A stretch of 64,000 bases of DNA from a filamentous cyanobacterium CCP2 (GTDB lineage: Bacteria > Cyanobacteriota > Cyanobacteriia > Elainellales > Elainellaceae), in the NCBI GenBank assembly GCA_003003615.1, contig PVWD01000004.1:1-64000 (forward strand). The letters run 5' to 3'. The position numbers were made by a program, and so were the translations under genes. Shown piece by piece: positions 52,467-61,466 of this stretch. Under the pieces are notes generated by a model. The model was not told the origin of the DNA. It saw only the letters and a list, made by a program, of their open reading frames with translations, and ran no database searches. How positions within the stretch are numbered: position 1 is the first letter of the stretch; each line of letters begins with the position of its first letter.

Positions 52467-53475
52467 AGCCCATTCGATAAGTTCTGGGGCTAACGTCGAA
52501 CTGTCGCTTAAACGCATCACAAAAACGGCTTTGGCTGGTGTATCCCACCCTTTGTGCAACCCCTGCCACACTTAAGTTTGAGTCGGCTAAAAGTTGCTTA
52601 GCCTGAATCATCCTCTGCGTTTGCAAGTAGCCAAACACGGTCGTTCCAAAAACCTGACGAAATCCTTGCTTGAGCTTGTAATCATTCAACCCGACTTGCC
52701 GCGCTAAATCTAGCAATGACGGAGGATACTCCAGACTTTGGATTAATATCTCTCTAGCGTGGTGCAGTCGTTCAATCTCATCTGGACGTAGTGAACGAGG
52801 GAGTTTATTGATTGAATTGGTTTGGTGCTCTGTCCACTGGTAAATCTGTAACGCCAGCAGTTCTAAAACTTTGCTTTCCAGATAAAGCCGTTTCATTGTT
52901 CCCTGGTAAGGGCACTCTAAAATTTGCTGTAGTGCTGTCTGCATCGCAGGCGTAATCCGCCCGATCGATTGATGAAACCGATCGCCTTCATCTCCTTCTA
53001 GCAAACGCTGAAGTGGTAACGGCAGTTTACTGTTTTCTGAGTCAAATATGGTTAACAAATGAGGATCAAATTCAAGGCGAATGAGATGCATTCGCTGATT
53101 GGCAAAAAACTGCTCTGTTTCCAGGATATCGGGTAGGAAAAACAAATAGTTGTAGCCTGCTTTCTCAATGTAATCTTCAGGAATTCCTGGAACGTTTGGC
53201 GTTAATACCCGATGAAAGCCATCCAAATAAAACTTGGAAACTAAAGTTTTATAGTTCGAGTGATCGGATTCTTGACTTAAGTCAGCATAGTAGTAATCAT
53301 CGATCCTTTCAAAGCAGAGTTCAGGACGAAAGGACATCAGCCAAAATTGTTCCCTAGCAAACTGATGTTCATGCTGCTCAATGCGATCGTATCCGTCACA
53401 GCATTCGACGACCACACTCTGACTTAAATTTTGCTGCCGTAATTCGGAAAACTCCTGTTCATAAAGCTTTGTCAT
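52453..53475 (-). CDS. AraC family regulator (PchR-like)
   Basis: A regulator of 340 residues with a C-terminal AraC DNA-binding domain: first helix-turn-helix PSLLDLARQVGLNDYKLKQGFRQVFGTTVFGYLQTQRM, second NLSVAGVAQRVGYTSQSRFCDAFKRQFDVSPRTYR. The N-terminal ~230 residues are a sensing domain of the type seen in PchR, which activates receptor genes when ferric siderophore is bound. It sits between sucrase-ferredoxin and the TonB receptor on the same strand; the direct repeats at its 3' end are its probable target. Confidence 0.92.
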   Translation of the reverse strand: MTKLYEQEFSELRQQNLSQSVVVECCDGYDRIEQHEHQFAREQFWLMSFRPELCFERIDDYYYADLSQESDHSNYKTLVSKFYLDGFHRVLTPNVPGIPEDYIEKAGYNYLFFLPDILETEQFFANQRMHLIRLEFDPHLLTIFDSENSKLPLPLQRLLEGDEGDRFHQSIGRITPAMQTALQQILECPYQGTMKRLYLESKVLELLALQIYQWTEHQTNSINKLPRSLRPDEIERLHHAREILIQSLEYPPSLLDLARQVGLNDYKLKQGFRQVFGTTVFGYLQTQRMIQAKQLLADSNLSVAGVAQRVGYTSQSRFCDAFKRQFDVSPRTYRMGLKRA

Positions 53476-53507
53476 TTTAAGTCCGTCATTCGATTCGCTT
53501 TAGTTGT

Positions 53508-54488
53508 TTAACTTACCTCTATCAGTACAGGAGAAGATTCCTTGAGTGCTTCAATCCGGTACTGCTCAACCAGAGATGTCTTTTCACTATTACATGAGCC
53601 TTTCAGGTATAGTATTTTCGCTTCGTCTAGCAAAATTGTTGCAGTATAGTGATATCGATCGCCCTCTGGCGTTTCCACAACTAACTCAACCTGATTCACG
53701 CTTTCATCTTCATTGCGTTCTAGTACACGACCTTCCAATCGATAGTTAAACCATTCCCAATTGCGATTCAGTATTATTTCCCGCTCCAAGACTTGAACCG
53801 CCCAAGGCAACATTCCACACCCCCGGTATTGTTGCGTAATCCAGTCAAGATCACCCGTTTGGGTCAGAATAGAGGAGATTGATTCTGGAGTTAGGTAGCC
53901 ATAGTAGCGCGCATCAGGGAAGGTGACTGCTGTCGGAGCCATGCGATGTCCACCAATGTGGCTGGCTTGCCAGATGCGAATGTTACCTAAAGACAAATCA
54001 TCAACCACCTTTTGCGCCTGGTGGTAAATAGAATTGCCAAAGCGGGCACAACACCGATCGCGGCTGCCGTGAGTACAAATTAAGATATCTCTGGTGGAAT
54101 CCTCGATCGGTAATCCATCAATGGGTTTTTCCATCAAATAGCGTTTAATTAAAGGTGCCGCCGCCTGAATATCAGCCAGGTGAAATTCTCGCTTGGCATA
54201 ACGGTTTGATAGACCAGACTGTTTGTGAAAGATGAGCAACCTGGTGTAATCTTCTTGCTTCAGGTGTTCATTATGGATGAGCAAAAAGCGAGTTTGGAAG
54301 CGATCGTAGTCATCGTAGATTGCTTCGCTGAGTTCGCGGAGGTTATCCGGAATCCCTTTAGACTCCATATCGTTGGATGCCCAGGGGGGCGAACATTCGA
54401 TCGCCACATAAATCTGGTGTTCCGAGGCAGAGCCAATAATATCCACTCCAGATTCGCGGGACTGCTCAGCGCAGAAAAAGTTTTCCAT
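53508..54488 (-). CDS. Sucrase/ferredoxin-like family protein
   Basis: A protein of 326 residues with thioredoxin-like [2Fe-2S] ferredoxin character. It has CTHGSRDRCCARFGN in the middle and HIGGHRMAPTAVTFPDARYYGYL, the conserved iron-sulfur and glycine motifs of the Suc/Fer-like family; an early Cys is in ECSPPW. Plant and fungal members are poorly understood. In cyanobacteria it is often found beside siderophore uptake genes (recalled), where it might help release iron (inference). First gene of the run to 48727, with a Fur-like site upstream. Confidence 0.87.
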   Translation of the reverse strand: MENFFCAEQSRESGVDIIGSASEHQIYVAIECSPPWASNDMESKGIPDNLRELSEAIYDDYDRFQTRFLLIHNEHLKQEDYTRLLIFHKQSGLSNRYAKREFHLADIQAAAPLIKRYLMEKPIDGLPIEDSTRDILICTHGSRDRCCARFGNSIYHQAQKVVDDLSLGNIRIWQASHIGGHRMAPTAVTFPDARYYGYLTPESISSILTQTGDLDWITQQYRGCGMLPWAVQVLEREIILNRNWEWFNYRLEGRVLERNEDESVNQVELVVETPEGDRYHYTATILLDEAKILYLKGSCNSEKTSLVEQYRIEALKESSPVLIEVS

Positions 54489-54778
54489 GAGCTAACCTTT
54501 CTCATTTCTACCAAAACGTGATCAATATAGGAGCCAATCAGATGCGAATTATTATCATTTATTTGCGATCGTTCGTCAATGGAGACAGCAGTGCGTTGAG
54601 GTTGCTACGGAACAGATGCTTTCCTCAAGTTACATCTAGCCAAACTTGCGCCTCGATCTTTAGTTTGAGTTAATACATTTCTTGACGGAAGGAGCTTGTT
54701 AAACTATCAAGGAATTGCTGTCGCGATTTCTTTCCGTTTCGATTGCCCATTGATTCACACCAACAATTGCTGAGCCAC
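54489..54778. other. Divergent iron-region promoter area
   Basis: 290 bases between the sucrase-ferredoxin gene (minus) and the Rieske oxygenase gene (plus). It carries the Fur-like site at 54545-54565; the rest shows no confident promoter or hairpin. Confidence 0.5.
54545..54565 (-). promoter_or_regulatory. Candidate Fur box
   Basis: On the minus strand the site contains AAATGATAATAATT, matching most of the Fur consensus centre TGATAATCATT. It lies about 57-77 bases upstream of the sucrase-ferredoxin ATG, a fitting position for iron repression of the siderophore-uptake operon. Confidence 0.5.
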
Positions 54779-55939
54779 ATGATCAACTATCAACTTGGGA
54801 AGATTGAGAAAACTGAGAAATCTAGTACCTTTTTACTGGAATGGCAACCACAACCCCTGGAACAAGCCACAACCCTCCCAGCCGAAATGTATTTAGATCC
54901 AGCAATTTACCAGTTAGAGAAAGAGCGGATCTTCGGAAAAACCTGGTATTACGTCGGACATCTCAACCAGTTAAATGGGGCTGGTTCCTACTTTACCGTT
55001 GACATTGCCGAGCAACCCTTAGTCATTCTCAAGAATAAAGCAGGGGAACTGCGAGCTTTCTTCAATATTTGTACGCATCGAGGCGGGCCGTTAGCAACGG
55101 GTAGTGGTAACTGTAATCGGCTGACCTGTCTTTACCATGCTTGGAGCTTTGATTTGGATGGCAACCTGCGGTATGCACCCGACATGGAATCAGCCCACAG
55201 TTTTGATAGTGCAGCTCACTCATTAACGTCTGTCAAAGTAGAGACTTGGGGCCCCTTTATTTTTGTTAACCTTGATCCTCATGCACAGCCCCTAGCAACA
55301 AAGCTAGCTGAACTACCAGAAATGTTTCAGCGATACCAATTTACCAATCTTGCCAGAGTTCATACCGTTGATTACAACACTGAGGTGAATTGGAAAGTTT
55401 TCAATGAAATCACAGTTGAAGGATACCATGAACCGATAGTCCATCAAGCCACTTTAGGACATTTTCAGGATTGTAATGGCATTGTTGGAGAGGCAAAACA
55501 TTACTACTATTTACAACATTCTCCGTTGGATTTTGATTACCAGCTAAATTCCGGATTTGAATCAGGGCTATACATTGACACCCTTAATCAATATGAAATG
55601 GAGCACTTTCAAATTGTGTGCTTGTTTCCAAACTTCACCCTAATCATGAGTCCAAATCACTGCGCCACCTTTTTGATTGATCCACAAGGCATTAAGAAAA
55701 CGCACGTGCGCCTTGATCTGCTTGTTCCTGATACAGAAGCAGCCAAATCATCAAAAAACCTGGAATCATTGATTCAGTTCTATGCTGATTTGATGCAGGA
55801 AGACTTTGATTTTGTCCCAACTGTGCAAAAAAGAATTCAATCGCTCCATTATCGCCCAGGACGACTTTCACCGAAGCGAGAAATGGGGGTACATTTATAT
55901 CAAGAGCTTGTCATGAAGCACATTCTTGAGAAAGAATAG
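54779..55939 (+). CDS. Rieske non-heme iron oxygenase, alpha-subunit type
   Basis: A ring-hydroxylating or N-demethylating type oxygenase of 386 residues. The Rieske centre is CTH...CLYH with 16 residues between (CTHRGGPLATG...NRLTCLYHAWSFDLDG). The mononuclear iron site has NEITVEGYHEPIVHQ, giving two His ligands. YLDPAIYQLEKERIFGKTWYYVGHL is the family's usual front. An ATG at 54779 was chosen over a TTG at 54743. No reductase or beta subunit is nearby. It is divergent from the iron operon and convergent with two binding-protein genes; its substrate may be what these bind (inference). Confidence 0.88.
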   Translation: MINYQLGKIEKTEKSSTFLLEWQPQPLEQATTLPAEMYLDPAIYQLEKERIFGKTWYYVGHLNQLNGAGSYFTVDIAEQPLVILKNKAGELRAFFNICTHRGGPLATGSGNCNRLTCLYHAWSFDLDGNLRYAPDMESAHSFDSAAHSLTSVKVETWGPFIFVNLDPHAQPLATKLAELPEMFQRYQFTNLARVHTVDYNTEVNWKVFNEITVEGYHEPIVHQATLGHFQDCNGIVGEAKHYYYLQHSPLDFDYQLNSGFESGLYIDTLNQYEMEHFQIVCLFPNFTLIMSPNHCATFLIDPQGIKKTHVRLDLLVPDTEAAKSSKNLESLIQFYADLMQEDFDFVPTVQKRIQSLHYRPGRLSPKREMGVHLYQELVMKHILEKE

Positions 55940-55977
55940 GTTGCTGCTTAAAAACAATCTCTCTGCCGCGTTATAGA

Positions 55978-56124
55978 ACCGTCAACGAGACTAAGCACTG
56001 GTTGGATGTATCCATTTTGCATTTGCGTGACAAATCGCTCATTGGCAGGCAAGAGGTCTGCGCTACGAAAATCGATCTATTTGCATAAATGGGTGTTCTC
56101 GTGCTAATTAATCTCGTTGACGGT
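55978..56124. mobile_element. MITE-like element 2 (147 bp, terminal inverted repeats)
   Basis: The left end ACCGTCAACGAGACTA and the complement of the right end ACCGTCAACGAGATTA differ at one of 16 positions; AGCAC follows in both arms with a three-base offset. The complementary strand holds CGTAGCGCAGACCTCTTGCC starting 57 bases from its end, matching the core and its position in the element at 30125-30267, although the termini differ. Confidence 0.65.
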
Positions 56125-56140
56125 ATGCAATTTTTAAAAC

Positions 56141-57187
56141 TCAAGCATTGTTTGCCGCAATGACAAATTGTGGATCAATGTATTGAGTAATATCTAGAGT
56201 GTTTTGAATTTGCCCTTGCCCTTCGAGGAATTCTGAAATTTCCGTTAGAGGTTTCACTAAATGCAAATCACTTTGAGCATTGCTCAACATTTCAACATTA
56301 GTTTGTAGATTAGGAAGATTCACCCCTTGGAGTTGTTGTTCAACTTCTTGCGGCTCAATTTCAAGACGGCTCGCTACAATGCTTAAGGCTTCATTGGTAT
56401 TCGTATTCAAGAACTCTAAACCTTTAAAAACACCATTTATAAACCCTTGAACCGCCTCAGGGTTGCTAACAATGAATTCGTTACTGAAATAGTAAAGGTC
56501 AACAATTGCCGTTGGCATCATAGAGGTGTCATAAATGACGCGACCATCTGTTTGAACAGCATTTGCTTCGTCTGATAAAGGAGGGTAGGAGTAGGCAACA
56601 TCGACATTACCTGCTTTATAGGCAGCAGCAGCAGTTTCAGGAGATACATCAACAATTTGTACATCCGATTCGCTTAATCCGACTTCCGCTAGAACTTGTA
56701 GCAGAAAGAAATGTCCAAGACCACCCTTTTGCACGCCAATCCGCTTTCCTCGAAGGTCATTAATTGTTGCAACACTGTTTCTGGCTAGAAACACATCAGC
56801 ACCATTGGATGTATCCATGACTCCAACAATCCGGAAGTCTACCCCCTGGTCTGCCTGTAAAACGGCTTCAGAACCGGCTGAGAACATCCCTTGTAGCTGA
56901 CCAATGGCAAAAGCAGGAAAGGCTTCAGCCATAGAACTATAGGTTCTAACCGATAAATCGAGTCCTTCTTCCTGGAAAAAATTCTTTGCTTCAGCAATGT
57001 AAATCGGAGCACAGCCAATCCAAGCGGTAATTCCAAAGGAGACAGAAGTAAGATTTTCTGCTGTAGGAGTGGAGAGCGTTTGTGCTGCTCGACCACAAGC
57101 GTGTAATCCGGTAGCGGCAGCAGTTCCAGCCATGAACCGGAGGGCTTGACGACGAGTCCAGCGTTGATGTAAAAGAATGTTCTTCAT
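56141..57187 (-). CDS. NitT/TauT-type ABC binding lipoprotein (paralogue 1)
   Basis: A periplasmic binding protein of 348 residues. It has a twin-arginine signal (TRRQALRFMAGTAAATG) that ends in a lipobox-like LHAC, so it may be a Tat-exported lipoprotein. The mature part follows the SsuA/TauA/NMT1 pattern: VSFGITAWIGCAPIYIAEAKNFFQEEGLDL, DLRGKRIGVQKGGLGHFFLLQVLAE, AYKAGNVDVAYSYPPL. The ATG at 57187 gives a normal signal length; a GTG at 57250 adds 21 residues. It closely resembles the next gene (tandem duplication). No permease or ATPase is adjacent; the substrate is unknown. Confidence 0.88.
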   Translation of the reverse strand: MKNILLHQRWTRRQALRFMAGTAAATGLHACGRAAQTLSTPTAENLTSVSFGITAWIGCAPIYIAEAKNFFQEEGLDLSVRTYSSMAEAFPAFAIGQLQGMFSAGSEAVLQADQGVDFRIVGVMDTSNGADVFLARNSVATINDLRGKRIGVQKGGLGHFFLLQVLAEVGLSESDVQIVDVSPETAAAAYKAGNVDVAYSYPPLSDEANAVQTDGRVIYDTSMMPTAIVDLYYFSNEFIVSNPEAVQGFINGVFKGLEFLNTNTNEALSIVASRLEIEPQEVEQQLQGVNLPNLQTNVEMLSNAQSDLHLVKPLTEISEFLEGQGQIQNTLDITQYIDPQFVIAANNA

Positions 57188-57499
57188 AGGGTGTCTTGCA
57201 TGATTTAGTAAATCTGAGGCTTGTTCATTGCACCCGATACTAAAGCGCACCCTGTTCGCTTACTGATTTGGCGATGTTGTTTTCAGCACCTTCAGAATTA
57301 TTTCAATTTCCTCACCCAAACAACAGCATCAGGAAAATTCCTATTCTTCTTTAACCTTGAATTTGGCAAAATGAGTAGAGACCCCAATGGAAATTGAGAC
57401 TTTGAAACCTTCTATGCGTTTTTTGCAAGGACATCCGATCGCTATATCATTGATAGTTTAATGAAATAACTATCAACCTGAAGGACAATGAACCAACTG
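57188..57499. other. Gap between the two paralogous binding-protein genes
   Basis: 312 bases, non-coding. A perfect 9-bp inverted repeat TTGATAGTT / AACTATCAA (57450-57476, loop of nine bases) lies 24 bases past the stop of the upstream paralogue. It has no T-run on the minus strand. The promoter of the downstream paralogue is expected in the left half. Confidence 0.5.
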
Positions 57500-58552
57500 T
57501 TAAGTATCATTGCTCAACGCCATAACAAATTGTGGGTCAATATATTGGGCTGCATCTGGAACCGTTTCAATTTGCCCTTGCGCTTCCAAAAACGCTCCGA
57601 TTTCGTTCAGGGATTTAGCAACATACAAATCGCTTTCAGTATTACTCAACATCTCAATATTGGTTTGCAAGTCAGGTAAGTCAACTCCCTCCAATTGTGT
57701 TTTAAGCTCATCCGGCGTAATTTCAAGGGGTTTCGCGGCGATCGCAGCTGCTTCATCGGGATTGGTTTCAAGAAAATCTAAAGCTTTGAAGACTCCGTTG
57801 ACAAATGCTTGCACGGCTTGGGGATTGCTTTCGATAAAGTCCGATCGAAATGCATATACATCGACGATCGCCGTTGGCATCCGAGCAGTATCGTAGATGG
57901 TGCGCCCATCTTTTTGAACCGCATTGGCTTCTTCAACGAAAGGAGAATAGGAATAAACAATGTCGATATTCCCAGCTTGATAGGCGGCAGCAGCGGCATC
58001 CGGCAACATATTGACGATCGTGACATCATTTTCACTGAGTCCTGCTTCAGCCAAAACCTGTAATAGGAAAAAGTGGCCAACGCCTCCTTGCTGAACACCA
58101 ATTTGCTTACCCCTGAAGTCCTGGATGTCTGCAATACTGTTTCGTGCCAAGATTGCATCAGCCCCAACAGAGGTATCCATAATTGCCACAATGCGGTAGT
58201 CCGCTCCTCTGGAAGCCAATAGTTGAGCTTCTGCCGCAGCTAATAAACTGCCCTGAATTTCTCCTGTCAAGAAGACCGGAAAGCTTTCAGCGACGCTAGG
58301 GAAGATCTTTAGATCAAAGTCCAATGCTTCGTCTTGAAAAAATCCCTGTTCCTGAGCAATGTAAATCGCAGTATTCCCAATCCAAGGGGTCGTTCCAAAA
58401 GAAACAGCAGTCGAATTCGTTTCCGTTGAGGCATCAGATGTTGTTGTGGCAGATCGAGCACAAGCATTCAGTCCTACACTACTGGCGGCTCCGGCAATAA
58501 ACCAGAGAGCTTGGCGACGAGTCCAGTGTTGATACGATGAAACTTGATTCAT
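57500..58552 (-). CDS. NitT/TauT-type ABC binding lipoprotein (paralogue 2)
   Basis: A binding protein of 350 residues. Tat motif TRRQALWFIAGAASSVG and lipobox-like LNAC, then VSFGTTPWIGNTAIYIAQEQGFFQDEALDFDLKIF, DFRGKQIGVQQGGVGHFFLLQVLAEAGLSENDV and AYQAGNIDIVYSYSPF. It shares the same motifs in the same order with the gene at 56141-57187. The ATG at 58552 follows GGTGAGAG; a GTG at 58564 adds four residues. Both lie on the same strand with a 312-base gap, so they may be expressed separately for different ligands. Confidence 0.88.
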   Translation of the reverse strand: MNQVSSYQHWTRRQALWFIAGAASSVGLNACARSATTTSDASTETNSTAVSFGTTPWIGNTAIYIAQEQGFFQDEALDFDLKIFPSVAESFPVFLTGEIQGSLLAAAEAQLLASRGADYRIVAIMDTSVGADAILARNSIADIQDFRGKQIGVQQGGVGHFFLLQVLAEAGLSENDVTIVNMLPDAAAAAYQAGNIDIVYSYSPFVEEANAVQKDGRTIYDTARMPTAIVDVYAFRSDFIESNPQAVQAFVNGVFKALDFLETNPDEAAAIAAKPLEITPDELKTQLEGVDLPDLQTNIEMLSNTESDLYVAKSLNEIGAFLEAQGQIETVPDAAQYIDPQFVMALSNDT

Positions 58553-58688
58553 TGGTGCTCTCACCCTTAATTAGGTCGGCCACTACTATACGTTATCTGC
58601 ACGAATGACATAAAGTAGCCAATGTTACTGCTTGCTAACAACTTATTCTCGATTCTCAGTACTGATCAATTAAGTTGAGCAAGATGGG

Positions 58689-59530
58689 ATGAATCGGGCG
58701 ATCGCGTCTGCTACAAAACAGAATTTCTCAATCACTCAGCAGAATGTTTGCAGCTTTTTCCCTCAAGTTATACTAAACGCAGTACCACCGGAGCGTCTGG
58801 CTATGGTTCGTCTGGATGAAAATCTCCCTGAGGTTGGTGAGAATATTGCTGACGAAATTGTCCTGCCTCCGAGTAACTTGTACAGCGATGAGCCACCCTT
58901 GGAAAGCGACCTGCACCGCCATCAGATTGACCTGCTAATTCGACTGTTGAAAGCCTGGTGGCACGATCGGCAAGACTTCTACATTTCTGGCAACCTGACG
59001 GTGTATTACAACCTGCAGCAGTTGAAGTCGCGGGACTTCCGGGGCCCCGATGTGTTTGTAGTGTTGGGAACCGAAAAGAGAGATCGTCGCAGTTGGGCGA
59101 TCTGGGATGAGGGGGGCAAATATCCTAATGTGGGGATTGAACTGCTTTCTAGCTCCACTGCCAGGGTGGATAAAGACGCGAAGAAGACCCTGCATCAAGA
59201 TGTGTGGCGATTGCCAGAGTATTACTGGTTTCATCCAGAGACGCTAGAGTTTGCCGGGTTTCATCTAGTGCATGGGCACTATGAGCCATCGCTCCAGTGG
59301 AGAATGGACGATTGCCGAGTCAGCAGTTGGGGTTAGAGTTGGGGATTCATGAGCGGCAGTTGCGCTGGTTTACGGCACAAGGGGAGTTGTTTCCCTTACC
59401 GGAAGAGGCAGAGCGACAACGGGCAGAACAGTCCCAGCGACAGGCAGAACAAGCCCAACAGCGATTAGAGCAGCTAGAAGCCTATCTGCGATCGCAAGGC
59501 ATTGACCCCAATCAAATCCCTGAATCCTAA
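58689..59530 (+). pseudogene. Uma2 family endonuclease-like gene with a frameshift
   Basis: The first frame (58689-59336) encodes a normal Uma2/DUF820 core: PPSNLYSDEPPLESDLHRHQIDLLIRLL, FRGPDVFVVLG, GKYPNVGIELLSSSTARVDKDAKKTLHQDVWRLPEYYWFHPETLEFAGFHLV. It then stops at 59334-59336, while a frame starting before 59297 continues with the expected tail QQLGLELGIHERQLRWFTAQGELFPLPEEAERQRAEQ to 59530. A single-base shift near 59290-59310 explains this. The core is intact, so the short product could be active; a sequencing error cannot be excluded. Confidence 0.8.
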
Positions 59531-59609
59531 TTTGAGTAGGAGCAAATCAAAAGTAGCTGCTTTTCTAAGATTTTAAGGATAATAAACACATCGGGTTCTG
59601 AAACTGCCA

Positions 59610-60437
59610 ATGTCTCAATACCTTCCAGACCCTGAAGAAATTGTCACTGAGCTTGACATCAGCCATCTCGTCATTGAGGACGACACCCCTGTGGACAATT
59701 TTCAGTCAGAGTTGCAGCAGCGACTATTAGTAGAGCCAATTTATAGTGCCAAGGCACTCTCGTTACCGATTCTAGCGGCTGCCAATGTTGGATTGTTCTA
59801 TAAACTCAAGGGCGATCCTATTGTTCCCGATATGATGCTGAGTTTAGGCGTACAGCGACCTGCGGACTTTTCTGAGCGGCGCAATCGGTCTTACTTTGTG
59901 TGGGAGTTTGGTAAGGTGCCAGAAGTGTGCATTGAGATTGTCTCAAATGCAGAAGGCGATGAACTCATCTTGAGCAAAAAGTCACAACAGAAAGGCAAGG
60001 TTGCCAGCAAGAAGGACATCTACGCTCAAATTGGTGTGTCTTACTACGTTGTGTTTGACCCACTCCAGCAGATTCAAGGGGAGCAGGAGATGAAGGGGGC
60101 ACTGTTGCGAGTGTGGACGATTTCCCCTGTCGGTTACACCGAGCTAACCCCGCCTCAAGGCATTGTTACAGTGGGAGAATCGGTCTGGTTAGAGGGTGTG
60201 GGATTAGGGCTGACTTTGTGGGAAGGGCCGTATGAAGAAGACATCTCAAGGCTGTGGCTGCGCTGGTGCGATCAGGATGGTCAGGTGATTCCCACGGGGG
60301 CAGAGGGACAAGCATTTGAGCGCCAACGGGCTGAGCAGGAACACCAACGGGCTGAACAGGAACGCCAACGGGCTGAGCGACTGGAGAATTATTTGCGATC
60401 GCAGGGAATTGACCCTAATCAACTCTCTGATCTGTAA
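59610..60437 (+). CDS. Uma2 family endonuclease-like protein
   Basis: A protein of 275 residues of the PD-(D/E)XK-like Uma2/DUF820 family, very abundant in cyanobacteria and without established function. The core has DPIVPDMMLSLGVQRP, VWEFGKVPEVCIEIVSNAEGDE, KKDIYAQIGVSYYVVFDP; the tail is a QRAEQER heptad-like repeat (21-base DNA period) ending YLRSQGIDPNQ. The same tail ends the frameshifted neighbour, so the two are related or share a recombining 3' end. Confidence 0.87.
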   Translation: MSQYLPDPEEIVTELDISHLVIEDDTPVDNFQSELQQRLLVEPIYSAKALSLPILAAANVGLFYKLKGDPIVPDMMLSLGVQRPADFSERRNRSYFVWEFGKVPEVCIEIVSNAEGDELILSKKSQQKGKVASKKDIYAQIGVSYYVVFDPLQQIQGEQEMKGALLRVWTISPVGYTELTPPQGIVTVGESVWLEGVGLGLTLWEGPYEEDISRLWLRWCDQDGQVIPTGAEGQAFERQRAEQEHQRAEQERQRAERLENYLRSQGIDPNQLSDL

Positions 60438-60459
60438 GTTGATTTGAATCATTAACAAT

Positions 60460-61455
60460 TTAACGATCCAGAAGATCTTGAAATTGCTGAATAAAAATCT
60501 CAGCGGCGATCGGGCCTCGAATGCGGGCCAGTTGGTAATCCATAAAGTAGAGCTTCTCCGCTTTTGCAGCAGGAATAGAATTCAAAATTGGATCACTTTG
60601 CCACTGCTGCTTTGCATTGTCAATGCTGTTATCGCCAGCAGGCATCACCAGAATATGATCGGCTTCTATTTGGGCTGTGGCTTCAATGGAGATGCTGGGA
60701 CGATCGGATGCTCCCACAATTACCTCAAACCCCAGGGCTTCTAACAGTTCAGTGATGAAATCAGAGGCAAAAACAAAGGATTGATTGGAGATACGGTGCC
60801 AGCCTAAAACAATGATTGTTTGTCCTGATACGAGGGGTGCGAGTTGCTGCTTCGTGGTTTGCAGACGCTGATTATACGCAGAAATGACCTGTTGCGCCTG
60901 CTGTTCGCGTTCCAATCCTTGGGCGATCGCTTGTAATGCAGGCTTCCATCCCGTCCCTCCGCTAATTTCAAAAGCCGCAGTGGGTGCAATGTTTGATAAC
61001 AGTTTGTGATTGGCTTCTAAGTAAAAAGCTTCACCTAGAATTAAATCAGGCTTGAGTTGCAAAAGGGTTTCGATGGCAGGATTGTGGCGATCGCCCAGGT
61101 TCACAGGCTGGGTTGTAATGCGATCGCCCAGGTAGGGAATCTGCTGGCTAGGATCATCAAAAGTCTGACGGTTGATCAAGTCTACTTCTGCATAACCAGC
61201 AGGCTGTACTCCGAGCGACAGCAAAATATCTAACAGGGGTGGACTCAAAGCAACTACTTTTTGTGGTTGTCCACAAACTTCAGTTTCACCTCCGTCATGC
61301 TGAATTACACGACAATCGGAAGAAATATTGTCTACACTTTGACTATTAGATTGAGAGTTTCCAGATTGAGATAAATTACTGTTGCAAGCAACGACAGCAA
61401 CACATACAAAAATTGCCAACAGCCACACATTCCATCGTCTAAACCAATACTTCAT
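60460..61455 (-). CDS. Iron-siderophore ABC transporter binding lipoprotein (second copy)
   Basis: A binding lipoprotein of 331 residues. Signal VWLLAIFVCVAV with lipobox VVAC, a Ser/Asn-rich spacer, then CRVIQHDGGETEVCGQPQKVVALSPPLLDILLSLGVQPAGYAE, IETLLQLKPDLILG and IAPTAAFEISGGTGW. It has the same layout as the binding protein at 48727 but is clearly diverged. It follows the second TonB receptor by 11 bases. No permease or ATPase is in view. Confidence 0.9.
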   Translation of the reverse strand: MKYWFRRWNVWLLAIFVCVAVVACNSNLSQSGNSQSNSQSVDNISSDCRVIQHDGGETEVCGQPQKVVALSPPLLDILLSLGVQPAGYAEVDLINRQTFDDPSQQIPYLGDRITTQPVNLGDRHNPAIETLLQLKPDLILGEAFYLEANHKLLSNIAPTAAFEISGGTGWKPALQAIAQGLEREQQAQQVISAYNQRLQTTKQQLAPLVSGQTIIVLGWHRISNQSFVFASDFITELLEALGFEVIVGASDRPSISIEATAQIEADHILVMPAGDNSIDNAKQQWQSDPILNSIPAAKAEKLYFMDYQLARIRGPIAAEIFIQQFQDLLDR

Positions 61456-61466
61456 TTTCTTATGAC

